Assembly: GCA_012519615.1 (NCBI GenBank)
Contig: JAAYPW010000027.1
Coordinates: 1-37,785 of the forward strand
Length of the DNA stretch: 37,785 nucleotides
Direction: 5' to 3'
Source: Fusobacteriota bacterium
Lineage (GTDB): Bacteria > Fusobacteriota > Fusobacteriia > Fusobacteriales > JAAYPW01
A program made the position numbers and the translations under genes. The notes beneath the pieces are model-generated. The model saw only the letters and a list, made by a program, of their open reading frames with translations. It made no database searches and was not told the origin of the DNA. Of the stretch, positions 26,965-36,372 are shown piece after piece (positions within the stretch are counted from its first letter, which is position 1; the number at the start of each line of letters is the position of its first letter).

Positions 26965-29040
26965 TTATAAATTAGTTATTAAAACAATTTTATTAAAAAT
27001 TTCATCTAGCTTTTTCAATAACGATAATCTATTTATTTTAATATTTGGATTTTTATCCATTACCATCACTTTTTCAAAGAAATCATTAATTATATTTTCC
27101 CCTTTTAGTAAATCATCGAAGAAACCACGATAATCTTTTTTTTCAATATCTTTTTTTGCTTGATCTTTAAATTCATTGTAATATTCATATAGATTTTTCT
27201 CCTCTTTTTCCACAAAGAAATTTTCATCAATTACAACATCATTATCTGAGAAATCTTTAGTTATATTTTTTACCCTTTTTACTAGCATGATTAAGTTTGT
27301 AAATTCATCACTATCAATTACTTTTTCTAAAATTTCTACCTTTTTTTCAACATCAATTATACTATCACAATCGGCAGCAACTACAGCCTCAATAATATAT
27401 TTTTTGTACCCTTTATTTATTAATACATTAATGATTCTATCTTTGAAGAACTCATTTATATTATCAAATACATCTTTTTTATTTATAGTTAAAATTCCAT
27501 TAGATTCATATATATCTAATGAATATTTAACTAAATCAAATATAGAAATTTCTAATTTAGATTCTAATATGATATTTACAATACCTAAAGCAGCTCTTCT
27601 AAGAGCATATGGATCTTGTGAACCACGAGGTATTAATCCAACTGTGAAGCATCCTACAATGGTATCTAATTTATCAACTATTGCAGCTATAATTCCCTCT
27701 TTTGTTACAGGTAAAGTATCCCCTTGATATCTCGGCATATAGTGCTCATATATTCCATTAGCTACATTGTCTTTTTCGCCGAATTTTTTAGCATACTCCA
27801 TCCCCATAAATCCTTGTAATTTTGTATACTCTTTCTCACCTATCATATTTGTAACTAAGTCAAATTTACATATCTCTACTGTTCTAAGAATATCAATTTT
27901 TTCCTCTTTTTTTATATTTAATTTATCAGATATAAAATTTGCTATTTTAAGATTTCTTTCAATTTTATCATATATTGTACCAAGTTTATTTTGAAATACA
28001 ACATTTTTTAAATTTTCATTAAAATATTTTACATTTTTTTTCAAATCTTCATAATAAAAAAATCTGGCATCTGCTAATCTCGCACTTAATACTTTTTCAT
28101 TTCCTATTTGCACCTCTTGAGAATCTTCGATACCATTTCTTATTAGTACAAATTTCGGTAATAATTTTCCATCATTATCTAATATAGGAAAATATCTTTG
28201 ATGAGCCTGCATAGTGATTATAAGTACCTCTTGTGGTACCTCTAAAAACTCTGCATTAAATGTACCAGTAATCGGATATGGATATTCAATTAGATTAGCT
28301 ACTTCATCTAAAAGTTCATCTTCAATTAAAACTTTTTCACCAATTTTAGCTGTTTTCATTTTAATATCATCTAATATTGCTTTTTTTCTTTTTTCAATAT
28401 CTATAATAACGTTATTTTTCTTAATTTTTATAAAATAATCATCTATATTTTTGACCTCTATCTCTTTTTCACCGAAAAATCTATGTCCTGAAGTCATCAT
28501 AGAACTTTTTATTCCTGCTACTTCAATTGGTATTAGTTTATTATCACAAATAGCAAGAATCCATCTTAATGGTCTTGCGAATTTAAATTGTTTCTCTCCC
28601 CATCTCATAGTTTTTGGAAAATTAATATCTAATATAGTTTTTTTTAGTATTTCAGGCAATAAATCTTCTGTATTTTTACCTTTTTCATATTTTGTTACAG
28701 AAATATATTCACCTTTTTCATTTTTTAATATATCTAATTCTGTTACCTCTACTCCTTGAGATTTTGCAAAACCTATACCTGCCTTAGTTAACTGTCCATT
28801 AATATCATAGGCTATATTTTTAGCAGGACCTATATTTTGACTTGTAATATCTTCTTGCTTTTCTGATAATTTATTTACTGATAATACTAATCTTCTCGGT
28901 GTACCATAAGTTACAATTTTTTCATAATTTATTCTTTGCTCTTTTAATGTTTTTTTAATTATCTCCTCTATATTATTTAATGCTGGTACTAAAAATCTAG
29001 CGGGTATCTCTTCTACACCGATTTCTAATAATATTTCCAA
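26965..29040 (-). CDS. glyS: Glycine--tRNA ligase beta subunit
   Basis: A 691-residue beta subunit of the alpha2-beta2 bacterial glycyl-tRNA synthetase, full length. N-terminus EILLEIGVEEIPARFLVPAL, then YGTPRRLVL and the GHRFFG region, the MQAHQRYFPI motif and VADKLDT-like IVDKLDTIVGCF, with DPYALRRAALGIV in the HD-like domain. The C-terminal anticodon-binding region is intact. It works with GlyQ to charge tRNA-Gly. Start is TTG with GAGG six bases upstream. Last gene of the tex-ileS-lspA-glyQ-glyS run, 59 bases after glyQ. Confidence 0.97.
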   Translation of the reverse strand: MEILLEIGVEEIPARFLVPALNNIEEIIKKTLKEQRINYEKIVTYGTPRRLVLSVNKLSEKQEDITSQNIGPAKNIAYDINGQLTKAGIGFAKSQGVEVTELDILKNEKGEYISVTKYEKGKNTEDLLPEILKKTILDINFPKTMRWGEKQFKFARPLRWILAICDNKLIPIEVAGIKSSMMTSGHRFFGEKEIEVKNIDDYFIKIKKNNVIIDIEKRKKAILDDIKMKTAKIGEKVLIEDELLDEVANLIEYPYPITGTFNAEFLEVPQEVLIITMQAHQRYFPILDNDGKLLPKFVLIRNGIEDSQEVQIGNEKVLSARLADARFFYYEDLKKNVKYFNENLKNVVFQNKLGTIYDKIERNLKIANFISDKLNIKKEEKIDILRTVEICKFDLVTNMIGEKEYTKLQGFMGMEYAKKFGEKDNVANGIYEHYMPRYQGDTLPVTKEGIIAAIVDKLDTIVGCFTVGLIPRGSQDPYALRRAALGIVNIILESKLEISIFDLVKYSLDIYESNGILTINKKDVFDNINEFFKDRIINVLINKGYKKYIIEAVVAADCDSIIDVEKKVEILEKVIDSDEFTNLIMLVKRVKNITKDFSDNDVVIDENFFVEKEEKNLYEYYNEFKDQAKKDIEKKDYRGFFDDLLKGENIINDFFEKVMVMDKNPNIKINRLSLLKKLDEIFNKIVLITNL

Positions 29041-29099
29041 GAAATTCCTCTCCTTTCAAATGCAACAATTTTCTAACAATTTATTTGATTTTTTATTAT

Positions 29100-29969
29100 C
29101 TATTTTTTTAATAATGGAAATCCAAGTTTTTCTCTTTCAGCAACATATAGTTCAGCGCAAGATTTCGCAAGATTTCTTACTCTAAGTATATAGCTCATTC
29201 TCTCAGTAGTACTTATTGCACCTCTTGAATCAAGTATATTAAAGCAATGAGAACATTTTAAAACATGGTCGTATGCTGGTAAAACTAATTTATTATCTAT
29301 AATTTGTTTTGCTTCTTGTTCGTATTTATTAAATAGATCAAAATGCATTGCTACATCTGCTATTTCAAAACTGTATTTTGAAAATTCATATTCAAATTGA
29401 AATCTCATATCTCCATATTTAACATTGTTTGTCCAATCTAAATCGAAAACACTGTCTTTATTTTGAATAGCCAGTGCAATTCTCTCTAAACCGTATGTTA
29501 TCTCCACAGGTATAATATCTAGCTCTATACCTCCAACTTGTTGAAAATATGTAAATTGTGTAATTTCTTGACCATCTAGCCATACTTCCCATCCAAGTCC
29601 CCACGCACCTAAAGTTGGAGATTCCCAGTCATCTTCTACGAATCTAATATCATGTTTTTTAGAATCAATACCTAATTCTTTAAGGCTTTCAAGGTACATT
29701 TCTTGAATATTTTCTGGTGATGGTTTCATTATTACTTGAAATTGATGGTGTTCATACAGTCTATTGGGATTTTCACCATATCTTCCATCTTTTGGACGAC
29801 GTGACGGCTCCACATATGCTATATTCCAAGGTTCTGGCCCTAATGACATAAGAAATGTATTTGGATTAAAAGTACCTGCCCCTGTTTCCACATCATAAGG
29901 ATTTCCTATTATACAGCCTTTTTCATTCCAAAATTTTTGTAATTTTAATATAATATCTTGAAAAGTCAT
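29100..29969 (-). CDS. glyQ: Glycine--tRNA ligase alpha subunit
   Basis: A 289-residue alpha subunit carrying the class II catalytic core. Signatures: [52 protein letters not shown] and [19 protein letters not shown]. Length matches the family. It forms the active site for glycyl-adenylate and associates with GlyS. ATG preceded by AGGAGG. Lies 18 bases after lspA. Confidence 0.98.
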   Translation of the reverse strand: MTFQDIILKLQKFWNEKGCIIGNPYDVETGAGTFNPNTFLMSLGPEPWNIAYVEPSRRPKDGRYGENPNRLYEHHQFQVIMKPSPENIQEMYLESLKELGIDSKKHDIRFVEDDWESPTLGAWGLGWEVWLDGQEITQFTYFQQVGGIELDIIPVEITYGLERIALAIQNKDSVFDLDWTNNVKYGDMRFQFEYEFSKYSFEIADVAMHFDLFNKYEQEAKQIIDNKLVLPAYDHVLKCSHCFNILDSRGAISTTERMSYILRVRNLAKSCAELYVAEREKLGFPLLKK

Positions 29970-29987
29970 TTTTTCCTCCTGTTTCTG

Positions 29988-30584
29988 TTAATTGTTTTCT
30001 AGACTATTTTCTTTATCTATCTCATTTGCTTTTAATTTTTCTTTCTCTATCTCTTTTTTTAATTTTTTTGTCTCTTTACACGATTTTTTATCTTGTTTTT
30101 TAGTATAAATACTCTCTTTTTCCAGTATAAATTCTAATAACATTAGTATAATACCTATGTTAATCGCTATATCTGCAACATTAAAAATGTATTTCCATAT
30201 ACCTGCAAAATCTATAAAATCTACAACATATCCCCTTAATAGTCTATCAAATAGATTACCAAATGCTCCACCTAATATAAATATATATCCAAATCTTGAC
30301 CAATTTGAATGCTCTTCATCTTTTTTATGTAGGTATAGAATCATTGCAACTATAGCAATAAGTCCTAAAAGAACAATAAAAAAAATTTTCCCTTGAAAAA
30401 GTCCAAATGCAACCCCTTCATTTCTAACATAAGTTATATTAAAAAAATCTTTTATTAACTCTTTTCTATCGCCTACCTCTTTGAAATTATTTTCCACAAT
30501 ATATTTTGTATATTGATCTAAGGCAAATATAAAAAATATCATAATTATATTTACTGTTAGCTCTTTAACTCTGTTATTTTTCAA
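29988..30584 (-). CDS. lspA: Lipoprotein signal peptidase with charged C-terminal tail
   Basis: A 198-residue inner-membrane aspartyl protease that removes signal peptides from prolipoproteins; at least two lipoproteins lie in the window. Four membrane segments and the family motifs are present: DQYTKYIV, ITYVRNEGVAFG, GGAFGNLFDRLLRGYVVDFI and FNVADIAINIG, with catalytic Asp122 and Asp138. After the last helix there is an extra tail of about 40 mostly Lys/Glu residues not found in typical LspA. A GTG at 30593 touches its AAGG, so TTG 30584 (six bases after GGTG) is preferred. It follows ileS, the usual order in many bacteria. Confidence 0.93.
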   Translation of the reverse strand: MKNNRVKELTVNIIMIFFIFALDQYTKYIVENNFKEVGDRKELIKDFFNITYVRNEGVAFGLFQGKIFFIVLLGLIAIVAMILYLHKKDEEHSNWSRFGYIFILGGAFGNLFDRLLRGYVVDFIDFAGIWKYIFNVADIAINIGIILMLLEFILEKESIYTKKQDKKSCKETKKLKKEIEKEKLKANEIDKENSLENN

Positions 30585-30627
30585 AAATATCACCCTTTTT
30601 TATTTATTATTTATTTAAATATGATAT

Positions 30628-30670
30628 AACACAAAATGAAAAGTAAAAAAAATTACTTTTATTTTGTGTT
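30628..30670. other. Long hairpin between ileS and lspA
   Basis: Inverted repeat of 18-19 bases (AACACAAAATGAAAAGTAA and TTACTTTTATTTTGTGTT) with one bulge and a 6-base loop of A. No T run follows it on the minus strand, so it is not a standard terminator for ileS; the T run is on the plus-strand side. It could be a processing or stabilising stem in the operon mRNA. Confidence 0.6.
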
Positions 30671-30685
30671 TTTATCAATATATTA

Positions 30686-33472
30686 TTACATTAAAGCATC
30701 TGTACAACTAGGGCATATATCTTTATACTGTTCATTTTTACCTAATTCCTCAGAGTATTTCCAGCATCTTTCACATTTTTCACCAGGAGCTTTTTCAATT
30801 ATAATTTGAGCTTCATCTAGTGATTCATCTTTTTCTACAACTAATTTAGAAGCAATAAATACATCTTTTAATAAAGATAGATTACTATTTATAAATTCAT
30901 ACTCTTCATTAGTATTAGTAATAATTTTTACTAACGCATTTAGAGAATGTCCAATTACTTTATCTTTTCTAGCTTCTTCTAAATTTTTATTTACATTTTC
31001 TCTTAATTTAATAATTTTATCCCATTTTTTTGATAATTCTTCATTTACATACATATCATTTTCTTCATACCAATTCGATAACAATACACTTTCACTCTCT
31101 TTTACAACTTTTGGTAACATTTGCCATATCTCTTCTGATGTAAATGACAATACCGGTGCCATCATTTTTGTAAATGTAATTAATATATCAGTCATTACTG
31201 TTTGAGCAGCTCTTCTCTCTACAGAGTTTGCTTTTGTAGTGTATAGTCTATCTTTTAGTATGTCTAAATAAAATGCACTCATTTCAACTGCAGCAAAATA
31301 ATGTATATCATAAAATAAGTTATAAAATTCAAATTTTTCATAGTTTTCATTTACTTTTCTTTTTAATTTTTCTAATTTATGCATTGCCCATTTATCTATT
31401 TCTAATAAATTTTCATACTCCACTCTATCTTTTGCTGGATCAAAATCATTTATATTTCCTAATATATATCTTGCTGTATTTCTTAATCTTCTATACGATT
31501 CTGTCATTTGTTTTAAGATCCCATCTGATATTTTTACATCTTCTCTATAGTCCACAGATGCACACCACAATCTTAATATATCTGCACCATAAGTTTCAAT
31601 TACTTCACTTGGATTTACTACATTTCCAGCAGATTTACTCATTTTCATCCCTTTACCATCATTTACAAATCCATGTGTAAGAAGAGATTTATAAGGAGCT
31701 TCCCCATCTGCACCTACAGCAGTTAGTAAAGATGTTTGGAACCACCCTCTATGTTGGTCGCTTCCCTCAAGATACATATCTGCAGGTTTATAAAGTTCAT
31801 CATATACTTCTAATACAGAGCTGTGACTTGCACCAGAATCAAACCATACATCCATTATATTCGTTTCTTTTCTAATATCTTCGTCAGTTAAACCTATTTT
31901 ATTAAGTAATTCCTCACCTAATAATTCTGATGGCTTATATTTATACCAAGCGCTACTTCCCTCTAATCTTACTTTTTCTATGATTTTATCTAATATCTCT
32001 TTACTAAAAATCTCTTTTTGAGTTTTTTCATTGTAGAATACAGGAATCGGAACTCCCCATACACGTTGTCTCGATATACACCAATCCGGTCTTGACTCTA
32101 ACATTGTAGTTATTCTATTTCTTCCCCATTCAGGTACGAATTTTACATTTTCAAGTGATTTTAAAGCTTTTTCTCTTAAATCAGAATCTTCACATTTTAC
32201 AAACCATTGTTCTGTTGCTCTAAAGATTACAGGTGTTTTTGATCTCCAATCATGTGGATATGAGTGACTAATCTCTTTGAAATTTAGTAGATATCCTGTT
32301 TCTTCAAGATATTTTACAATTTCTTTATTCGCTTTTGCATAAAATAGTCCTGAAAATTGTCCTGCTTCTTCAGTTAATACACCTTTATTATCAATAGGAG
32401 ATATAATTGGTAATTTATATCTTGTACCAACTACATAGTCATCTTGACCATGTCCAGGTGCTGTATGTACACATCCTGTCCCAGCTTCAAGGGTAACATG
32501 CTCCCCTAATATCACCACTGAATCACGTTCTAAAAAAGGGTGTTTAAAGTTTAATTTTTCTAACTCTTCACCTTTTATTTTTTTTATAATTTCATAATTT
32601 TCAATACCAATATCATTAAATGCTTTTTCTAATAATTCCTCTGCAATTATAAGTATACCTTTATCTGTTCTAGCAAACACATATGTGAAATCTGAGTTTA
32701 AACATATTGCAACATTTCCTGGTAATGTCCACGGTGTTGTAGTCCAAATTACACAATAAATCTTTTCATTTTCATTTATTGTTAAGTTAAATTTTCCAGT
32801 TAAATCATCTTTTGCTTCAAATTTAACATATATAGCCGGCGACTTGTGGTCATGATACTCAATTTCTGCTTCTGCTAATGCTGTTTCGGTAACAGGTGAC
32901 CAATAAATTGGTTTTAACCCTTTAAAAATATATCCATTTTCATACAATTTACCAAAAACTTCTAATTGTTTTGCTTCATATTCTGGATTTAATGTAATAT
33001 ATGGTTTTTCCCAATTTCCAAAAACACCCAATCTTTTAAATCCCTCTTTTTGTATATTAACATATTTCAATGCATATTTTTTACACTCTTCCATAATATC
33101 TAATCTATCCATAGTTTTTACTTTTTCACCTAAAATTTCATTAACTTTAAGCTCAATAGGTAGTCCATGTGTATCCCATCCAGGAATATACGGAGAGTTA
33201 TAACCTTTTAGTCTTTTATATTTAAGTATAATATCTTTTAATATTTTATTTAGTGCGTGTCCAATATGAATATCTCCATTTGCATATGGTGGACCATCGT
33301 GTAATATAAAAGTTTTATTTTTGTTTAAAAGACTTTTTTCATATATTTTATTATCATTCCAATATTTCAAAAATTCTGGTTCTTTTTTTGGTAATCCTGC
33401 TTTCATTTGAAAGTCTGTTTTAGGTAAATTAAGAGTGCTACCATAATCCATTTTTTCAGTATTATCTGACAT
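30686..33472 (-). CDS. ileS: Isoleucine--tRNA ligase
   Basis: A 928-residue class I synthetase, full length. HIGH motif at 69-72 ([16 protein letters not shown]), editing domain in the middle ([27 protein letters not shown]), KMSKS near residue 610 ([14 protein letters not shown]), and a C-terminal zinc site with Cys900, Cys903, Cys920 and Cys923. It charges tRNA-Ile and hydrolyses mischarged valine. ATG with AGGAGG upstream. It starts 41 bases after tex, leaving no room for a T-box leader, so it is probably expressed from the tex promoter. Confidence 0.98.
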   Translation of the reverse strand: MSDNTEKMDYGSTLNLPKTDFQMKAGLPKKEPEFLKYWNDNKIYEKSLLNKNKTFILHDGPPYANGDIHIGHALNKILKDIILKYKRLKGYNSPYIPGWDTHGLPIELKVNEILGEKVKTMDRLDIMEECKKYALKYVNIQKEGFKRLGVFGNWEKPYITLNPEYEAKQLEVFGKLYENGYIFKGLKPIYWSPVTETALAEAEIEYHDHKSPAIYVKFEAKDDLTGKFNLTINENEKIYCVIWTTTPWTLPGNVAICLNSDFTYVFARTDKGILIIAEELLEKAFNDIGIENYEIIKKIKGEELEKLNFKHPFLERDSVVILGEHVTLEAGTGCVHTAPGHGQDDYVVGTRYKLPIISPIDNKGVLTEEAGQFSGLFYAKANKEIVKYLEETGYLLNFKEISHSYPHDWRSKTPVIFRATEQWFVKCEDSDLREKALKSLENVKFVPEWGRNRITTMLESRPDWCISRQRVWGVPIPVFYNEKTQKEIFSKEILDKIIEKVRLEGSSAWYKYKPSELLGEELLNKIGLTDEDIRKETNIMDVWFDSGASHSSVLEVYDELYKPADMYLEGSDQHRGWFQTSLLTAVGADGEAPYKSLLTHGFVNDGKGMKMSKSAGNVVNPSEVIETYGADILRLWCASVDYREDVKISDGILKQMTESYRRLRNTARYILGNINDFDPAKDRVEYENLLEIDKWAMHKLEKLKRKVNENYEKFEFYNLFYDIHYFAAVEMSAFYLDILKDRLYTTKANSVERRAAQTVMTDILITFTKMMAPVLSFTSEEIWQMLPKVVKESESVLLSNWYEENDMYVNEELSKKWDKIIKLRENVNKNLEEARKDKVIGHSLNALVKIITNTNEEYEFINSNLSLLKDVFIASKLVVEKDESLDEAQIIIEKAPGEKCERCWKYSEELGKNEQYKDICPSCTDALM

Positions 33473-33513
33473 TTTTTCCTCCTATTTTATATTAATTATT
33501 CTTTATTTATCTA

Positions 33514-35676
33514 TTATTTCATAGTAAGTGATACTCTTTTTCTTTTCATATCTACTGATTTTACTTTAACTTTTACAATATCTCCAACAGACATAACTAA
33601 TGTTGGGTCTTTAATAAATTTATCTTTTCCAAATTCTGATATATGTAAAAGTGCGTCTTCATGTAGTCCAATATCAATAAATGCACCAAATTGTATTACA
33701 TTTCTAACAGTTCCCTCTAATTCCATCCCCTCTTTTAGATCTTCCATTTGAAGAATATCATCTTTTAATAAAGGTTGTGGAAAACTGTCACGTGGATCTC
33801 TTCTTTCTTTTAGAAGTGCATTATATATATCAAGGGTTGTTTCCTTCCCGTAATTATTTTTTTCTATAAATTTATTTATATCAATTGTTCTCAATTTTTC
33901 TTTTAATTCTTTTAAATTATTATCAATATCTTCAAGTTTACATTTAATTTCATCTAATATTTTAACAGCAATTTCATATGATTCTGGGTGAATTACTGTA
34001 TTATCCAAAGGATTTTCACTATTAGTTACAACCATAAACCCAGCACATAAAGTATAAACTTTTTCTCCTAATCCTTTTACCTTTTTTAATTCTTCCCTAT
34101 TTTTAAAATTACCATTTTCTTTTCTATAATCAACAATATTTTTTGCAACATTCTTCTTTATCCCAGATACATATCCCAGTAGTGCCCAAGATGCAGTATT
34201 TACATTTACACCAACATTATTTACTACACTTTCAACAATATCCTCTAATGATGTTGTTAATTTCTTTTGATCAACGTCATGTTGATACATTCCCACGCCT
34301 ATTGATTTAGGGTCAATTTTTACTAATTCTGCAAGTGGATCTTGTATTCTTCTTGCTATTGAGATAGCTCCTCTTGCTGTAACATCTAATTCTGGAAACT
34401 CCTCAATGGCTAATTTTGATGCTGAATAAACTGATGCTCCAGCCTCATTTACAATAACGAATGCAGGTTTTTTATTAAATTTTTCTGTTTTAATTATATC
34501 TGCTACAAACTTTTCTGTTTCTCTAGAGCCCGTCCCATTTCCTATTGCAAGTATATCAATTTCGTATTTTTTTATAAAATTTATTATTGTTTTCTTAGCT
34601 AAATCAAATTTAGCGTCTCCATGCATTAAATAAATAATTGTATCTTCAATAAAAAAACCATCTTTATCTATAATAACTACTTTACAACCTGTACGATACC
34701 CCGGATCTAGTCCAATCATATTTTTCCCATAAATAGGAGCTTGTAAAAGTAAGTTTTTTATATTTTTTTTAAATATTTCTATTGCATCGTCTTCCGATCT
34801 CTCTGTAATTAAATTTCTTGTTTCTCTTTCCACTGATGGTAAAATTAATCTATTTAGACTATCTATTATAATATTTGTATACAATTCACAAAGATTTTTA
34901 TTTTTATATTTACTAAGTACATATTTTACTAAATTATCAAAATTTGTCTCATCTAATTTAACTGAAATACTTAATACTTTCTCTTTGTCACCACGATTTA
35001 CTGCTAAAACTCTATGTGATGGGATCTGCTTTACAGCTTCTGAATATTCATAATAATCTTGATAAACTAATTTACTATCTAAATCTCTATTTTTTTCAAT
35101 TAATTTTGAGTATAAAACTCCATATTTTTTATATAGATCTCTAATGTAGTCTTTTATCTCTATATTTTCAGATAGATCCTGTGCAATTATTAATTTAGCA
35201 CCTTCAATTGCATCTTGTATATTTTCAACGTTTTCATTTATATAATCTATTGCAATTTTCTCTAATTCCGCTATAGTAATTTTTTCATTAAGCATAATTT
35301 CTGATAGTGGTAACAACCCATTTTCAATGGCTATATCTGCTTTAGTTTTTTTCTTCTTTTTATATGGTAGATATAAATCTTCTACTCTTTGTAATACTGT
35401 TGCATTTAAAATATCTTTTTTTAATTCTTCTGTAAGTTTTCCTTGTCCCTCTATTGAAGAGATTACTTCTTCCTTTCTTTTTTCTAGATTTCTTAAATAT
35501 TCAATACGTTCATTTATTTGTCTAATTATTTCTTCATCTAAACTTCCTGTGATCTCTTTTCTATATCTTGCAATAAAAGGGACTGTCCCCCCCTCATCAA
35601 GTAATGTAATAGTACTATTCACTTGTTTTTCTGTAATATTTAATTCATTTGCTATTATATTAGATATATTTAACAA
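33514..35676 (-). CDS. tex: Tex-family RNA-binding transcription accessory protein
   Basis: A 720-residue cytoplasmic protein of the Tex (YhgF) family, full length. N-terminal helical domain (VPFIARYRKEITGSLDEE), YqgF/RNase H-like domain (about 320-440: IGLDPGYRTGCKVV; AIGNGTGSRETE), helix-hairpin-helix domain (about 490-560: LLGYVSGI; LKKVKGLGEKVY) and a C-terminal S1 domain (about 645-717: GTVRNVIQFGAFIDIGLHEDALLHIS). It binds nucleic acid during transcription. Start is TTG with GGTGGTG six bases upstream. First gene of the tex-ileS-lspA-glyQ-glyS run, with a promoter at 35706-35734. Confidence 0.96.
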   Translation of the reverse strand: MLNISNIIANELNITEKQVNSTITLLDEGGTVPFIARYRKEITGSLDEEIIRQINERIEYLRNLEKRKEEVISSIEGQGKLTEELKKDILNATVLQRVEDLYLPYKKKKKTKADIAIENGLLPLSEIMLNEKITIAELEKIAIDYINENVENIQDAIEGAKLIIAQDLSENIEIKDYIRDLYKKYGVLYSKLIEKNRDLDSKLVYQDYYEYSEAVKQIPSHRVLAVNRGDKEKVLSISVKLDETNFDNLVKYVLSKYKNKNLCELYTNIIIDSLNRLILPSVERETRNLITERSEDDAIEIFKKNIKNLLLQAPIYGKNMIGLDPGYRTGCKVVIIDKDGFFIEDTIIYLMHGDAKFDLAKKTIINFIKKYEIDILAIGNGTGSRETEKFVADIIKTEKFNKKPAFVIVNEAGASVYSASKLAIEEFPELDVTARGAISIARRIQDPLAELVKIDPKSIGVGMYQHDVDQKKLTTSLEDIVESVVNNVGVNVNTASWALLGYVSGIKKNVAKNIVDYRKENGNFKNREELKKVKGLGEKVYTLCAGFMVVTNSENPLDNTVIHPESYEIAVKILDEIKCKLEDIDNNLKELKEKLRTIDINKFIEKNNYGKETTLDIYNALLKERRDPRDSFPQPLLKDDILQMEDLKEGMELEGTVRNVIQFGAFIDIGLHEDALLHISEFGKDKFIKDPTLVMSVGDIVKVKVKSVDMKRKRVSLTMK

Positions 35677-35705
35677 TTAATTCACCACCACAACATTTTT
35701 GTTTT

Positions 35706-35734
35706 ATTATATCACAACTAAACCGGTTTGTAAA
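35706..35734 (-). promoter_or_regulatory. Promoter of tex operon with palindrome in spacer
   Basis: Minus-strand TTTACA (35734-35729), 17-base spacer, perfect TATAAT (35711-35706) with an extended TG. The perfect 10-bp palindrome AAACCGGTTT (35720-35729) lies in the spacer next to the -35 and could bind a regulator. Confidence 0.75.
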
Positions 35735-35769
35735 ACTCTATTTTTAAAAATTCATCTATTTTGCTATAT

Positions 35770-35806
35770 ATAAGAAAAGAGAAGCAAATTTACTGCTTCT
35801 CTTTTC
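35770..35806 (-). terminator. Hairpin terminator between lipoprotein remnant and tex
   Basis: Perfect 13-bp stem GAAAAGAGAAGCA / TGCTTCTCTTTTC (35774-35786, 35794-35806) with a 7-base loop. On the minus strand a short T-rich stretch (CTTTTCTTATA) ends it. It separates the outer-membrane/lipoprotein unit from tex. Confidence 0.8.
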
Positions 35807-35905
35807 AATATAAAATTTTATTATTTTAATTAGTTATAAAGTTATGGTCAAAAAACATTATTGTATGTAATACTATAGTCATGCCCTTTCATAAAATTAT
35901 ATAAG

Positions 35906-36015
35906 TTATATTTTATTTTTTATATGAGCATCATAAGTTTCTAACGCAAGAGCTAATTTTATTGCATTCCATCTAAATTTCCATTATTTGAACAATCTTC
36001 TACAATCTCTACGCT
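35906..36015 (-). pseudogene. Coding remnant after the lipoprotein stop
   Basis: Reading past the lipoprotein's TAG in the same frame gives SVEIVEDCSNNGNLDGMQ and then TAA (35959-35961). From about 35983 a different frame gives WKFRWNAIKLALALETYD then AHIKNKI and TAA (35906-35908), a strongly protein-like helix. The two parts look like one former C-terminal extension broken by a frameshift in 35959-35983. I do not recognise the domain. A chance frame is possible but unlikely given the composition. Confidence 0.5.
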
Positions 36016-36351
36016 CTATTCTTCAGTAATATTAGCAATTGGTTCTAACCTAATTACTAGATTTGTTCCATTTTCTACAGCTTCTACGTGTTTATGCCCG
36101 ATTTTTTCATATTTTTTTGTATTTATCCCTTCAATAGTAAACGTATATAATTGATATCCTTTTAGATCTTCAAATGTATAAGGATATGAAGATTCTCCTA
36201 CACCATATAAGATTACTTCTAAATCTGTTACTTCATTTTCAAATTCATCTAACACCGTTATTGAGATTTTACCAGTTTTCTCTTTTGAACTACATCCAAC
36301 TGTATAAAACATCGATGTTAATATTACTAGTAAAATTAATATTTTTTTCAT
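36016..36351 (-). CDS. Small lipoprotein with Ig-like domain, possibly truncated
   Basis: A 111-residue lipoprotein precursor: signal peptide MKKILILLVILTSMFYTVG with Cys20, then a beta-rich domain (GKISITVLDEFENEVTDLEV; GYQLYTFTIEGINTKKYEKI) resembling carboxypeptidase-regulatory or other small Ig-like folds. The stop is TAG at 36016-36018, and coding-like sequence continues beyond it, so the protein may be a truncated version of a longer ancestor. A GTG nine bases upstream (36360) touches the Shine-Dalgarno (AAGGGG); ATG 36351 has proper spacing. It starts 21 bases after the outer-membrane repeat protein and is probably co-transcribed. Function unknown. Confidence 0.75.
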   Translation of the reverse strand: MKKILILLVILTSMFYTVGCSSKEKTGKISITVLDEFENEVTDLEVILYGVGESSYPYTFEDLKGYQLYTFTIEGINTKKYEKIGHKHVEAVENGTNLVIRLEPIANITEE

Positions 36352-36372
36352 TAAATACACCCCTTTTTTTAA

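Noticed and set aside
33473-33513. A T-box leader in front of ileS
   Set aside because: Only 41 bases separate tex and ileS, far too short for a T-box.
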